Positions 1 to 11,107 of a stretch of DNA of 64,000 bases are shown in pieces. The position numbers and the translations under genes were made by a program. Source of the stretch: Wurfbainia villosa (taxonomy: Eukaryota > Streptophyta > Magnoliopsida > Zingiberales > Zingiberaceae); the NCBI GenBank assembly GCA_025175895.1, contig CM046001.1:53691719-53755718 (forward strand). Direction: 5' to 3'. A model generated the notes under the pieces. It was not told the DNA's origin, searched no databases, and worked only from the letters and a program-made list of their open reading frames with translations. Position 1 is the stretch's first letter. Every line of letters begins with the position of its first letter.

Positions 1-1225
1 AATGGTCCATCGGATAATCGACTCTGTGTCTCATCGTAACCCGTCTTGCACACATAATCTCCTTCGAGTCTTTCCTCGAGTTCAGGATAAACATGAGAGA
101 AGCCGACAATCTACAATCGCTCTTCTATGATCGAAAAACTCTCCAATAGTCACTCGTGACTTACGACTTTAATCTTGCTCCTTTTTATCCAACATTTGGA
201 GATTTCGAATTCCAATAATTTGACTCGCAATATCTGCTTATCAAATCTCCAACTCTTTAAAACACTTACTACGGAGTCATTTCTATACACATGACTCGGT
301 CTATACACTTCCGGTAGGATCTGGTAGGAGATCCAAACATCATGATCAAGATGTCAACCGATAACCCGTGGGTGGTCAAAACCAACCCAATCACATTCTT
401 GGGCTATTAAATAGTCGTAACCTTCGCAAGTCTAACGACTCTGCATGGTACCTTCGTCACCAAATGATCACTCGACCTAAAGCCCAAGAATTCCTTGACA
501 ATGAGTCAAAGAAAATGATGTGGGAAAATACTCTCTCACAACATCACTTCACTGTGGCCAAGTGATGTGTGATTTCCCGTAGGTTATTTCCTATATCTCC
601 CACCAATTACCGGCTAAATCCGAATAATGGTATTCTCTAATACTACTATCTTCGTATAACCCGAGTCAAGTACTCTAAAAGTACTCCCAATATTATACAA
701 CCTAACATGACCAACTCAGGGATCAAAATCCCTATGATTATCTCCAAACAAATCCTCTACTATCTGCATCAGCAATAGTGTACTCGCTTGTCCATTACCC
801 AATAGGTAATGATCTGACTAACATAATTAGTGAAAATCTTAGGACCGTAATCCTTGATCTCCACAAGAGATGTGACTACCTAATCTCTGCTATCCGACTC
901 AGATCACGAAGGTAATTACCTTTTCGATAGCAGGTACATGTCTAATAACCTCAACATATCGTTCCCGTGGTCAACTCAAACCACGGTTACGAATATTGAT
1001 TAACATACTACAAGTCATGCACTGTTATAAGCAACTAAATGCATATCCAACAGAAGGATATATAATAACAATTAACATACCTTAAACCTTGTAGCTCGGA
1101 GATGTCCGCAACAGCCAGATCCCAGAACTCACAAAACCAAAATCGAGTAAAGCAAAACTCGATGCCCGAATGAAATAAAATCCGAAAATGGACTTCGCAA
1201 CCTAGGGCTTTGATACCAATAAAAT
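1..1225 (-). mobile_element. Internal 5' region of gypsy-like/LARD element G (partial)
   Basis: This is the sequence just inside the G 5' LTR when read on the minus strand. It begins with a tRNA-Met primer site and runs off the left window edge. I see no gag-like reading frame: the open stretches are short and match no retrotransposon domain I know. That fits either a long untranslated leader or a noncoding LARD (large retrotransposon derivative). The assignment to G is inferred from its position next to the PBS. Confidence 0.55.
1207..1218 (-). promoter_or_regulatory. Primer binding site of element G
   Basis: On the minus strand it reads TGGTATCAAAGC, one base off the usual complement of initiator tRNA-Met. 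It lies 7 nt inside the LTR end, whose terminal bases are GGGGCGTGACA. This GGGCGTGACA plus TGGTATC layout is typical of plant LTR retrotransposons, often of the Tekay/Del group. It fixes the element on the minus strand. Confidence 0.8.
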
Positions 1226-2275
1226 TGTCACGCCCCGAGAGTATGTCGTGCCGAAAAGCAAACGGACGACATCTCCCCTGTACGTGGCAACATATCGGGT
1301 TAATACAAGGCCTGTAGGCCCACAACAACAATATGATATACACAGATATCAACATATCAAATATACTAAACACAGTGGAAACAATACAAACAGATCAACA
1401 AGATACAAAGACCAACTGTGCACTCCGGAGTGACTTGACACGACAAGAATCATAACAGAAATTGAATCAAAGACCAAATACATACAATATGTCCGTATAT
1501 CACAAATACGAAAACAATACAGGGAAAAACCCAAACCAACAATCCGTAAGGATACAACAACACGGAAAACATATCCATTCGTCCGGTGTGAGATGGGATC
1601 AGCTGACGGAGCTCCGAACGTCCAAGGAATCTTCTACCTGTTATCTGGGCGACAGAAAGCCCAGGGTCCCGGGGTGGTGAGTATAAACTCAGGGGTAATA
1701 TATAGAAAGTGCATGAACAACATATAAGAATAGATCTACAGGTATACATGTGAAGATCTACAGGTATACAGCATGAGTCCAATAGACATACAGTCATATC
1801 CAAATCTAATAACAAGTAACTACAGTAAAGTCATACTCGGTGTATATACTAAACTAATCAACTGAACATAAAGTAATGTACCAACGTACCTGATGGTCTG
1901 TAATGCCATATGCTAGATCATCCTGAACAGGTATACTATAACATAACCATATAACATACCAGGTCAATCCCATACCTGACCAATACTCAGACATATGAAC
2001 AGTATATGATCACCTGTATAATAACCCGGTCCATACCACACAATGACATTATTCTAATCAAATGCATATAACAGTCTGAATCAACGCATGTATCATGCTC
2101 AACACATAGCAGTAAATAAAATGCAAATGGCATGTATCATGATGTACAAGCATGTGCAACAATCATAGCTCAATCAAATGCAGCATCTCACAGGCATATG
2201 TAAAACATATATCAAATACATGCATACATATATATCAGCAATGCATATGCATGGTCAATGTCTGCGGACCCGTCC

Positions 2276-2632
2276 AACCACGACCCCAGAGTGGCCAGGG
2301 TGGCACGACAAATGACAACTAGCCCGACTCCAGCTTCCACCACTCTCGAGTGGCCGAGTTGGGTAGTATGACTGAGTAGCGTGTAAGCGTAAAAAGCTAA
2401 CTACTCCTAGGGGCCCCTGCTGCAAGCCACGCTGTCCCTACCCATGAGTAGAAAAACGCCGCACACAGGACAACTGCACCTCACACAACCACCGTCTATA
2501 GTGGGCGAGTGCTACACCACTCTGCACAGTGGCCAGGTGCGCATCTCCAGCTACCACCATCCATAGTGGCCGAGCGTGGCACATCCAATGCTCTGCCCTC
2601 AACCCTGCTACCACTACCCCGAGTGGCCGGGG
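2276..2632. repeat. Degenerate array of CCAC...AGTGGCC units in the G LTR
   Basis: Six imperfect units start near 2276, 2337, 2487, 2515, 2552 and 2609. Each has CCAC, a variable 5-8 nt, then AGTGGSC followed by a purine-rich GAG or AGG. CCAC and GTGG can pair, so each unit is a potential small hairpin. Spacing is irregular, so this is a dispersed motif cluster and not a simple satellite. Confidence 0.6.
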
Positions 2633-4536
2633 AGGTAGGATGACTGACGACCCGTCTCATCCACAAGGGAGACCCAGTCGTCAGCATGCATGCAAATGTA
2701 ATGATGCATAGCTCCATACATGTATCCTAGCGACACTCCCTATCCCACGGGGAGGCATGGTCAACTAAAAGTCAACTATGCAAGGACTACAATCCACAAG
2801 ACTCTCTCTATCGCATAAAGAGTCATACTCATCTGACAGTCAACCACGCTAAGACCTCTAGTCAGTAGCGATATACAATCAACCGTCCATATAACCATAC
2901 ACAGGCACACAATCCATAATGGATATACCATCGCGCTAGGACCTCTAGTCCATGGTCACATACTGACAACCATACACTTATCTATGCACAGACAACTAGA
3001 TCCACCATAAATGCACCACTAATACGGATATGATATAACAATCGGCTCCATAATCCAAACCATCACCTAACCCTAGTGATGTAAGACAGTAACCCAATCT
3101 GAAGTCACAAAGATAAACCTAACCACTTGTACTTACTGAACATCCATCAGCTAATACGTAATAGGGTTTATAGTTCCTATCCGTGCTAGATAATCAATGA
3201 GTAACAGAGTATATATCTCAAAGGTCAAGGCAGTACAAGCATATGATTAAATAAGAGTGGATTTAAGGTAAACAGGAATAAACATAAATCCAAGATCATG
3301 CACTAGAATTTGATCAAAACTACCGGACCAGGTAGATATTACCCACCTGATACGAAGCTCGACTAATCCTCACGGTCGCAGACCCGCTTCGTATCCCAAA
3401 TCTGTACAATAATAACAATCATGGTTAAGTACACGTCTCCGATAATTATACGAACAAAATAATAATTCTTTCTATATTCGCATCCCTCTCCGAATACGTG
3501 TTAACTCCAACTATCCCAATCCGATACACTACATAGATCAATTGAAATATATGGATCTAAACACTACTCACAACCTTCCAAGCTGACCTAAATCTCCAAA
3601 TCACTGCCTCCAATCAATTCACACTTACCTTCTTCACTGCCATGGTAACTTCATCATCCATAGCTCTCTAATCATCTACAAACACCAAACCGATTACAAC
3701 TCAACACCATAACAAATCGATCTCCTACACAAATCAACCAAAGGGAAACAGATATTATACCATAAACTCCACCGTTCAATCCCTACACCCAAACAACCCA
3801 TCGGCGTAGGTCAAACAAAATCCTCACACCCGACACCAAACAGAACATCTCCGGCAGCACCCCCTGTTCACCGAAGCAGTCCCAAACTCCAACCTCACTG
3901 GATCTGGATCAATGACAGTACATTTCTTCCCCCCCAGTTCCTCAATCACCAATCACCCCGATCAAACAACACACTGTAATCAGGCTTACCAGTTCTAGAC
4001 CTCCGCTAAAATCCGGCTGCTCCCGATGGAAATCCCAGCTCCCAGCGAGGTCTCTCACCCGACGGAGTTCGACCGGAGTCCCTCCCACCAGCTGGATCTC
4101 CTACCGAAAGCGCCAACATCAGCTCGTCGGATAACAATAATCCAAGTCAGAAAAATCATCGCCAAGCATACAATGGAGAAGAAGAGAAAACAGCAAAACT
4201 TGTAGGAGTGGCGCACTGGATCGGGTCATCATCGAGAACCCTAAGCCACCAGCTTCTCCTCTTGAAATCACCAACTCGCGCAGCTGCAGTGTCGGCCGAC
4301 GAGAGACAACAAAGGTCGACCGGAGCTCAGCTCGACACGATATAAAATGACGACGAAAGGACAAGGAAGAAGAGACACCGACGAACCGAGCTTCGAGATC
4401 CAAGGCGACTGCCGATCGGGTCGGCGTCGGAGGAGATCGGCCGCGGCGACGAAACAGGGAAGAATCGAGCGATCAGGATTTAGGGAGAAGAAATCACGAC
4501 TGGGAAAGGAATTAATGGAATCTGCGTCCGGTTCGA

Positions 4537-4546
4537 CTTTATAACC
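4537..4546 (-). promoter_or_regulatory. Possible TATA box of the G LTR
   Basis: On the minus strand the sequence reads GGTTATAAAG, about 200 bp inside the LTR start, a sensible place for a U3 promoter. No other support. Confidence 0.35.
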
Positions 4547-4953
4547 CCACCGCTTGTGGTTAAGCTAGCCTAGGTCAAGTCCGAATTAGCCTCAGTTGAC
4601 CCAACCACCTGTTCAAGCTCAAATCTTCCTCATATGGTCTCTTTTTGAATCCAGAAAAATTTCTATGAATTCCCGAGTTAATTCTCAATTAATAAAGGCT
4701 ATTATTTATTTTTATTTAATTTTTTTTTTCCGTATCTTACATGAGATCTTAAACACAGGGAGATATATATACAAATAATATATGGAGCCCATATTAACTT
4801 ATGGGGGTTGGTGAGGTCGATCAATGATAATCCTCTAGTTGAATGGATTATCATTAATGGATCGGATTTTATGTGGGCTTGATCCATTGGGTGGCCAAGA
4901 TCCAACTCCTCCTCATGGTTCCTATCGCAGCCTATTAAAATCCTCATGAAGCC

Positions 4954-5165
4954 TAGATCCGATGGTGGAGAATGGAACTCTATATCCGATGGTGGAGAAT
5001 AAATATTTAGATCTGACGGAGGAGATTAAATCACTTTATCTGACGGTGGAGATTAAATCTTTAGATCCGACGGTGGAGATTAAATCTCTAAGTCCGACGG
5101 TTGAGATTAAATCTCTAGATCCGACGGTTGAGATTAAATACCTAGAACCGACGGTGGAGATTAAA
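4954..5165 (+). repeat. 27-bp minisatellite in the A1 LTR, about 8 units
   Basis: Tandem units close to TAGATCCGACGGTTGAGATT plus AAATCTC. Each unit holds the 13-nt inverted repeat GAGATTAAATCTC, and several hold CGGTTGA, which fits the plant MYB core CNGTTR. The array ends about 20 bp before the TATA box, so an enhancer role is plausible but inferred. Because 27 is a multiple of 3, the array stays open in several frames; that is not evidence of a protein. Confidence 0.9.
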
Positions 5166-5185
5166 GGAAGGCTTAAGCCTTGCTC

Positions 5186-5192
5186 TATAAAA
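5186..5192 (+). promoter_or_regulatory. TATA box, A1 LTR
   Basis: TATAAAA in the context CTCTATAAAAGGAG, the same position as in every family-A LTR, directly after the 27-bp array. Confidence 0.75.
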
Positions 5193-6001
5193 GGAGGCAC
5201 AAGGGTGTGCGGCAAGAACAATTGAAGGGAGATCAAGGCCAAGGCTTGGGCGGCTAGGGTTAGGGTTTTGGCTTGGGCGACAACAAGGTGGGAGATTAGG
5301 GTTTGATTCCTTTCTTCTTTCTAAGGTGTAGCCGGCGCCCATCCCTTCTTCCCCTCTAACTTGGCCGGCGCTCAACCTTTTTCTCCTCTTCTTCTTGGCC
5401 TGTGGAAACAAGAGCTAGGGTCTTGTTCCTTGGAGCTCTTGGCCGGCTCCCACTCCTTACACCTCTCTTTGGGCTGACAGTAAGCATCAAGCTTGGAGCT
5501 TGATGGTTGGTCCTAGATAGGAGGAGAGTTTTGTTTCTATACTTCCTCTTGTTCGGAGTGAGCAAGGAAAGGAAGATCGTGATCTAGGAGGCTTCATCTC
5601 TTGGAGGATCGTTTCCCACACAACGTCCAAGAGGAGGATAGGACATACGATAGAAGACCTTGAGGTAAACAAGAGGTATAAATCTTGATTTGCTTTCCTT
5701 TTGTTTCTTTGTATGTTGTATGTTTTTATTATGTGGCTAATTTACTTGGACTCCGAATACAAACACAAAAATCGGCAATCCGTAGATCGTCTATTCCGTG
5801 GCTATTCGAAGAATAGAGGTAGGTTGCTTGGACAATAAGTTTGTTCAAGTGACCACTCTAATCTGATAACACGATGATGAAACGGTAGCTTGGGTAATCC
5901 CTAATTGTCAAGGATTAATTTCCTTAATCTGGGGAGGAAGACGGGATCGCAATGAACAAACAACCGAGTTGAAGTGGGAAGCGAAGTTTCCTACTTTCAA
6001 G

Positions 6002-6014
6002 TGGTATCAGAGCC
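6002..6014 (+). promoter_or_regulatory. A1 primer binding site
   Basis: TGGTATCAGAGCC, two bases after the LTR end TTCA; complement of the initiator tRNA-Met 3' end. Confidence 0.9.
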
Positions 6015-7052
6015 ACAGTTTTCGGTTTTGTGTGTTTAGGATTCGATTACTTTTATGCACTTTTCATATATTATATCTGTCGGATAATAGTAGGATGTGT
6101 GAAGGTTAACTTTTTGGCTGCAGGCATAGGATCCAACTATTATAGCCATATGTGTGTATGTGATTGTATCTGTGTAATTGTATATTTTTTGAATCCTCAG
6201 GGTTTACGAGGCTAGTATTTAATTTTGTAATTAAGTACGACATTGTTTAGCCACTCTTTTTATTTTAGTTTACTTTCAATCTAGATTTCATGTACACTCC
6301 TTCGTGGAGTATAGGATCGATAGATGTAAATTAAAATAGTTTTTCTCGGCTCAGATCTCCGGATGGCTTGTACATGGCGTAGGGAGGAGCGGACGAGATG
6401 GCGATACGACGGGAGACATATTGGAGACAAAAGCCAAAATAGTTGGAAAATATTTTTTTTCATATTTATTACTTCTTGTTTGATATGCATGTCGTTGGCT
6501 AGGAAAATTCCTCATTTTTAAATTACTAAGTGGGAGAGGGATATTTTTATAAATTCCCACGACCTCCATTACGATTTGACATGTGATGCAAACAAACTTG
6601 CACATCGGCTATGAGTGCCTTCCTCCCCATCAGATGAGTTTGTTTATGGATCACAGGGTCGAATATGGTTATAGAAAATTATTAAGGAGCATGGCTACTT
6701 CCCCATCGGAAGGCACATAACCCGAGATAATTACCTTGGTACCAAGTAATGGTGAACACATAGATACAAATAGGAGTATCCTCCCCATCAGAGTCACTGC
6801 TTTTATTTATAGGGCCGAAGAGGAACCAACTATTAATTTTATTTGTCAAAAAGTTAGATTGACAAGATAGTAAAATTAATGGGTAAAACCTCCTCTTATA
6901 AATGTAGAATTCGTATACGTCCACACTATTGTGGCATACGATATTCTCGGTATTTTGAGGTGTTGGTTGATTTCAAAATTTTATTGTTTGAGGAATCAAT
7001 AATTTTTTGGAATCTAATGTTTTGATCTATGTGATTCTTAGGTTTTTTCAAA
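6015..7052 (+). other. A1 untranslated leader
   Basis: About 1 kb of noncoding leader between PBS and gag, also found in A2 and A3. It carries three copies of CCCCATCRGA at 6625, 6701 and 6783. I see no coding frame; the antisense open stretches are not conserved. Confidence 0.75.
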
Positions 7053-8325
7053 ATGACTTTCAACCCGCTTGTTGTGATACTGAAAGAAAATAAACTTACT
7101 GGACCCAATTATGTTGATTGGAAGAGGAATCTTGACATTGTCTTGACTGCTGAGGAATACAAATATGTACTCCTCGAAGAGTGCCCTCCTAAGCCTGTGG
7201 ATGATTGTGGGGAAAAGAAGAAGGAGAGTTATAAGAAGTGGATTAAGGCCGATGAAATGGTGAGGTGTTATATTTTGGCATCTATGTCAAATGTACTGCA
7301 ACATCAGCATCAAGCCATGCCCACTGCATATGACATGATGCTTAATCTCAAAGAACTTTTCGGACACCAGAATTGGGCTGCTAGGCAGGAAGCCATGAGG
7401 AACTTGATAACGACCACCATGATCAAGGGAACACCCATGAGGGATCATGTTCTCAAGATGATGGCTCATTTGAATGAGCAGGAAGTCCTCGGAGCTGAAA
7501 TCGATGGGGAATCCCAGATCGATATCATTCTCCAGTCTCTACCTAAGAGTTTTGAGCAGTTTCACCTGAACTACAACATGAAAAAGAGGGTGTATTCGTT
7601 GTCGGAGCTTCTGAAAGAACTCCAGGCGGTAGAGGGGTTATTTCGTCAGAGTGCTCACGCACAGGCCATGGTTTCCCAAAAGGTTTCTACTTCTAAACCG
7701 AAAGGCAAGAAGAAGTAGAAACAATCTGGGGCAAAGGTGACGGGAGGAACTTAGGGAGGAGTAAAGAAGCCGAAAGGCAAGTGCTTCACTTGCAAGCAGA
7801 CTGGACACTGGAAGAAGGACTGCCCCAACCGGAAGCAAAACAAAGGTATATTTTTTGGTCTAGTCGTTGAAACATGTTTAGCGGTGTTATCTATCGGCAC
7901 CTGGTGTGTAGATATGGGAGCCACTGATCATGTCTGCAATACTTTGTAGGGGTTCCAGAAAACTAGACGACTGGCTGAGGGGGAGATTACCGTATACTTG
8001 GGCGATGCCACAAAGGTGGCGGCTGTTGCAGTGGGAGATGTTTATTTGTCTTTTGAGAGGAATAAAGTTTTGGTTCTTAAAAATTGCCTTTATGTACCTT
8101 TATTTAGAAATAATTTAATTTCGATTTCTAAATTGTTTATGGATGGATATTCTATTTCTTTTAATGATAGAGTTGTTATAAAAAGGAATAGGGACATTAT
8201 CTGTTCTGGTGCATTGATAGAAAATTTATATACACTTGAACCAAAAGCTCCCACAATGCAAATAGAAGTTAATAACTCATCTTCTAATTCTAATAAGAGA
8301 AAAGAACCTTCAAATATGAACCTAT
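7053..8325 (+). pseudogene. A1 gag-protease-pre-integrase remnant
   Basis: Starts at ATG 7053 in the conserved context MTFNPLVVILKENK, with the gag motif LTGPNYVDW. The frame can be followed without a shift to about 8324 but has in-frame stops at 7716, 7752 and 7947. The zinc knuckle CX2CX4HX4C is complete at 7782-7823. The protease motif is damaged: DTG is now DMG (near 7911). The pre-integrase region follows, then the sequence stops abruptly inside it and continues as LTR, so the integrase core, RT and RNase H are missing. In the intact order (A3) another 2.8 kb would follow. It cannot make a working polyprotein. Confidence 0.88.
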
Positions 8326-10027
8326 GAATCACATGATCATTGTTTACATATATGCATATTATTTGATACGTTACATTGTAGATAACATGGTGTGTGGTGT
8401 CGCACAGAAGATTATGTTATCAATTTCTTGTAGAGTATAAGTAGAGGCTCACAACCAAGATGGTTTTGGACAAACCTTTGGCATGATTGTAGTGTAATTT
8501 GGTATTTATTTATCTTGATCCTAGAATTACACTAGTATGTGTATTGAGCAGGACCGATTTAGAAGTGATTCAAGTTATTGCTGACTATATAATTGAATCA
8601 GACCTCGGATATTATAGTGTACATGCTCTTAATCCCGATATATTAATGGGCACATGTACTTAATATTTATTTCTTTGATTTACTAATGGGCGAGATTTAT
8701 GGGTTAAATCGATAGGCCCAGTAAGTTGGGAAATAATATTATTTACATGGTTTGTCGTTTATTATAGGAAAAAATCGTGTCCTTGTATTAGGATGATGAT
8801 GTCCCCTTGAGGAGCTCATAAGGATCATCATGTAAATCCTGCAGGTGGACATAGTCTAGCATGATGATAAGGTTTAGTGGTACTACTCATGGAGTTAGAT
8901 GTTAATTAATTAATTGTTAGTAAATTAATTAATTAACGGACATTCAATATCTTAAACACGGGGAGATATTTGTACGATTAATATGTGGACCCCATATATA
9001 ATTATGGGGTTGGTGAGGTAGATCAATGATGATCACTTTAGTGGAATGGATCATCATTAATGGATCGGGTTCGGATCCATTGGGTGGCCAAGATCCAACT
9101 CCTCCTCATGGTCCCTATTGTAGCCTATTAAAACCCTCATGAAGCCTAGAGCCAATCGACACAATTAAAGAGAGGCTTTGGCAAAAACTATAAAAGGGGA
9201 GCATAGGGTTTGGAAACTCTAAATGAATCCCAACCATGTTTTCTCCTCTTCCACCCTAGTGTCGGCGGAAAGAACCCTTCTCCTAGGGTTAGGGTCGGCA
9301 CCTCCTCCCTCCTTCCCTCCCTTTGGTGGTCGCCACCTCCTTCCTCAAGCTAGGGCCGGAGAACACAAGCAAAGGGCAGCCCTCTCCATCTCTGGGTGAC
9401 CGATAGTGAGGGATCATCTTCCTTTCTTCTTTGGTCGGCGACAAGAGCTCTCCTTGGTGGGCGGTACCTCCTTGGTTCTCCCTAGGGTCAGCGGAAACAA
9501 GGAAGGGGAGCTCTCCTTGGTGGCCGACATGAGCAAGGGAGAAGAAGAAGGTTGTTCGGTCAAGAGAAGAAGAAAGGGGCAGCTTGTTTTGGAGCAAGAA
9601 AAAAAGGAGAAAAGGTGATGTAGGAGGCTTCAATTCTTAGAGGATCGTTGCCCACACAATGTCCAAAAAGAGGATAGGTCATACGATAGAAGATCAAGAG
9701 GTAAACAAGAGGTACTATTCTTGTTTTGGTTTCCTTTTGTTTTATGTAATTATTTACAATTGTATGATCATGGACCCCGAAGATAAACATAAAACCCAAC
9801 GATCCGATCATCATCTATTCCGCGACTAATCGGGGAAAAGAGTTAGGTTGTTTGGACAATAAGTTTGTTCAAGCGACCACTCAAATCGAATAGTACGATG
9901 ATGAATCGGTTGCTTGGCCGATCCATCTCCATCTAGATTAGTTTTATTCAATTAAATTTTAATCTGGGGACGTGAGATAGGATTGCCATGCACAAGCGAC
10001 CGAAGGAGAAGGAAGTAATTCTCTTCA
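8326..10027 (+). mobile_element. Divergent family-A LTR A5, lacking its first ~55 bp
   Basis: It begins inside the LTR at GAATCACATGATC and ends at ...CTCTTCA. It keeps the family-A landmarks (AT-rich palindrome near 8907, stem at 9026-9057, TATA at 9189) but lacks the 27-bp array and has a different end, so it is a separate subfamily from the A1 5' LTR. It is either a foreign LTR joined to A1 by deletion or recombination, or a solo LTR that lost its left end. It abuts B3 LTR sequence at 10028. Confidence 0.75.
9189..9195 (+). promoter_or_regulatory. TATA box, A5 LTR
   Basis: TATAAAA at the position equivalent to the other family-A promoters, here without the upstream 27-bp array. Confidence 0.6.
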
Positions 10028-10071
10028 CATATATGCAGAGAACCATATGAAGTATTACAGTTGGTTACTCC
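10028..10071 (-). mobile_element. B3 LTR fragment (left of A2)
   Basis: The reverse complement matches the family-B LTR segment containing TTCATATGGTTCTCTGCAT. It continues into 18456 after A2 is removed. The last 5 bp (ACTCC) are the A2 target duplication. Confidence 0.85.
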
Positions 10072-10976
10072 TGTTGGGATGTATACTGAAAAGTCTATCT
10101 TTTGTATGAAGATCATTATTTTGAAATAAGAATCACAAGATCATTGTTTGCATATTTTTATGGTTATGCATATTGTCTAAAACATTACATTGTAGATAAC
10201 ATGGTGTGTAGTGTCACACGGGAGATCATGTTATCGGCTCCTTGTAAAGTATAAGTATAGGCTCACAACCGAGATGGCTTTGGATAAACCATTGGTATGG
10301 TTGTAGTGTGATTTTGTATTGGTTTGTCTTGACCATAGAATCACACTAGTACACTTTGTGTGTATTGATCAGGACCAACTTAGAGGTGATTCGATTTATT
10401 GCTGACTACATAATCGAATCAGACCTCAGATATTATATTGTACATACACTTAATCCCGATATAATAACGAGCACATATACTTAGCATTCATTTCTTTGAT
10501 TTACTAATGGGCGAGATTTATAGATTAAATCAATAGGCTCGGTAAATTGGGAAATGATATTATTTATATAGTGTGCCGTTGATTATAGGAGGAAACTGTG
10601 TCCTATATATTAGGATGATGATGTCCCCTTGAGGAGCTCATAAGGTTCATCATATAAACCCTGCAGGTGGACTTGGTCCGGCATGAAGAAAAGGTTGAGT
10701 CGTACTACTCATGGAGTTAGATGTTGATTAATTAATGGTCAGTAAATTAATTAATCGACGGACATTCGAGATCTTAAACACGGGGAGAAAATGTACATAT
10801 AATATATGGAGCCCATATTAACTTATGGGGGTTGGTGAGGTAGATCAATGATAATCCTTTAGTGGATTGGATTATCATTAATGGATCGGACCTTATGTGG
10901 GATTGATCCATTGGGCGGCCAAGATCCAACTCCTCTTCATGGTCCCTATTGTAGCCTATTAATACCTCATGAAGCC

Positions 10977-11080
10977 TAGATCCAATGGATGAAAACAAAA
11001 CTCTAGATCCAAAGGTAAAGATCAAATCTCTAGATCCGACGGTTGAGATTAAATCCCTAGAACCAATGGTGGAGATTAAA
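10977..11080 (+). repeat. 27-bp array, A2 5' LTR, about 4 units
   Basis: Same unit as in A1, about four copies, ending about 20 bp before the TATA box. The first units are diverged (AATGG in place of GACGG). Confidence 0.85.
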
Positions 11081-11100
11081 ACAAGGCTTATCCCTAACTC

Positions 11101-11107
11101 TATAAAA
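11101..11107 (+). promoter_or_regulatory. TATA box, A2 5' LTR
   Basis: TATAAAA in CTCTATAAAAGGAGAGG; likely start of A2 transcription about 30 bp downstream. Confidence 0.75.

Larger units (their letters stand above)
1226..4741 (-). mobile_element. 5' LTR of gypsy-like/LARD element G, 3516 bp
   Basis: Minus-strand LTR with ends TGTAAGATACGG and GGGGCGTGACA. The 5' boundary at 4741 is where family-A LTR sequence resumes in mid-sequence, so G inserted into the A1 5' LTR. The next 5 bp (tgaga) should be one copy of the target duplication; its partner and the second LTR lie off-window. An LTR of about 3.5 kb fits Tekay/Del-like gypsy elements or LARDs. Apart from a short hairpin-like array near 2.3-2.6 kb, I see no coding content. 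Short open frames on both strands look random. Confidence 0.75.
4742..5999 (+). mobile_element. Copia A1 5' LTR, 3' part (cut by G)
   Basis: It aligns with the last two thirds of the other family-A LTRs: the 'cttaaacacrggga' segment, the stem near 4824-4854, the 27-bp array, the TATA box, and a shared end in ...TTCA followed by the PBS. Its first ~600 bp should lie beyond G, left of the window. The array here has about eight units, more than in any other copy. Confidence 0.85.

Noticed and set aside
1..1225. Plus-strand coding region at the left edge (65-codon frame at 368-565)
   Set aside because: No start context or domain; the region lies just inside an LTR with a minus-strand PBS, so it is best read as element leader.
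4119..4403. Antisense open frame of 94 codons with a signal-peptide-like stretch
   Set aside because: Lies in the transcribed part of a long LTR, has no known domain, and the length is within chance for GC-richer sequence.
4954..5165. CRISPR-like direct repeats
   Set aside because: Units are contiguous with no spacers, the DNA is eukaryotic, and the array is part of an LTR.
4962..5225. Open frame with repeated DPTVEIKSL-like peptide, looking like a repeat protein
   Set aside because: It is the 27-bp promoter array; a period divisible by 3 keeps frames open. The same array sits in every family-A LTR upstream of TATA, and unit number varies freely.
6002..6014. tRNA-Met gene fragment
   Set aside because: Only the 13-nt complement of the tRNA 3' end is present, right after an LTR: a primer binding site. 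The same holds for the other PBS sites.
9289..9633. Antisense 114-codon frame in the A5 LTR
   Set aside because: Purine/pyrimidine-biased LTR leader; no similarity to any domain and absent from other family-A LTRs.
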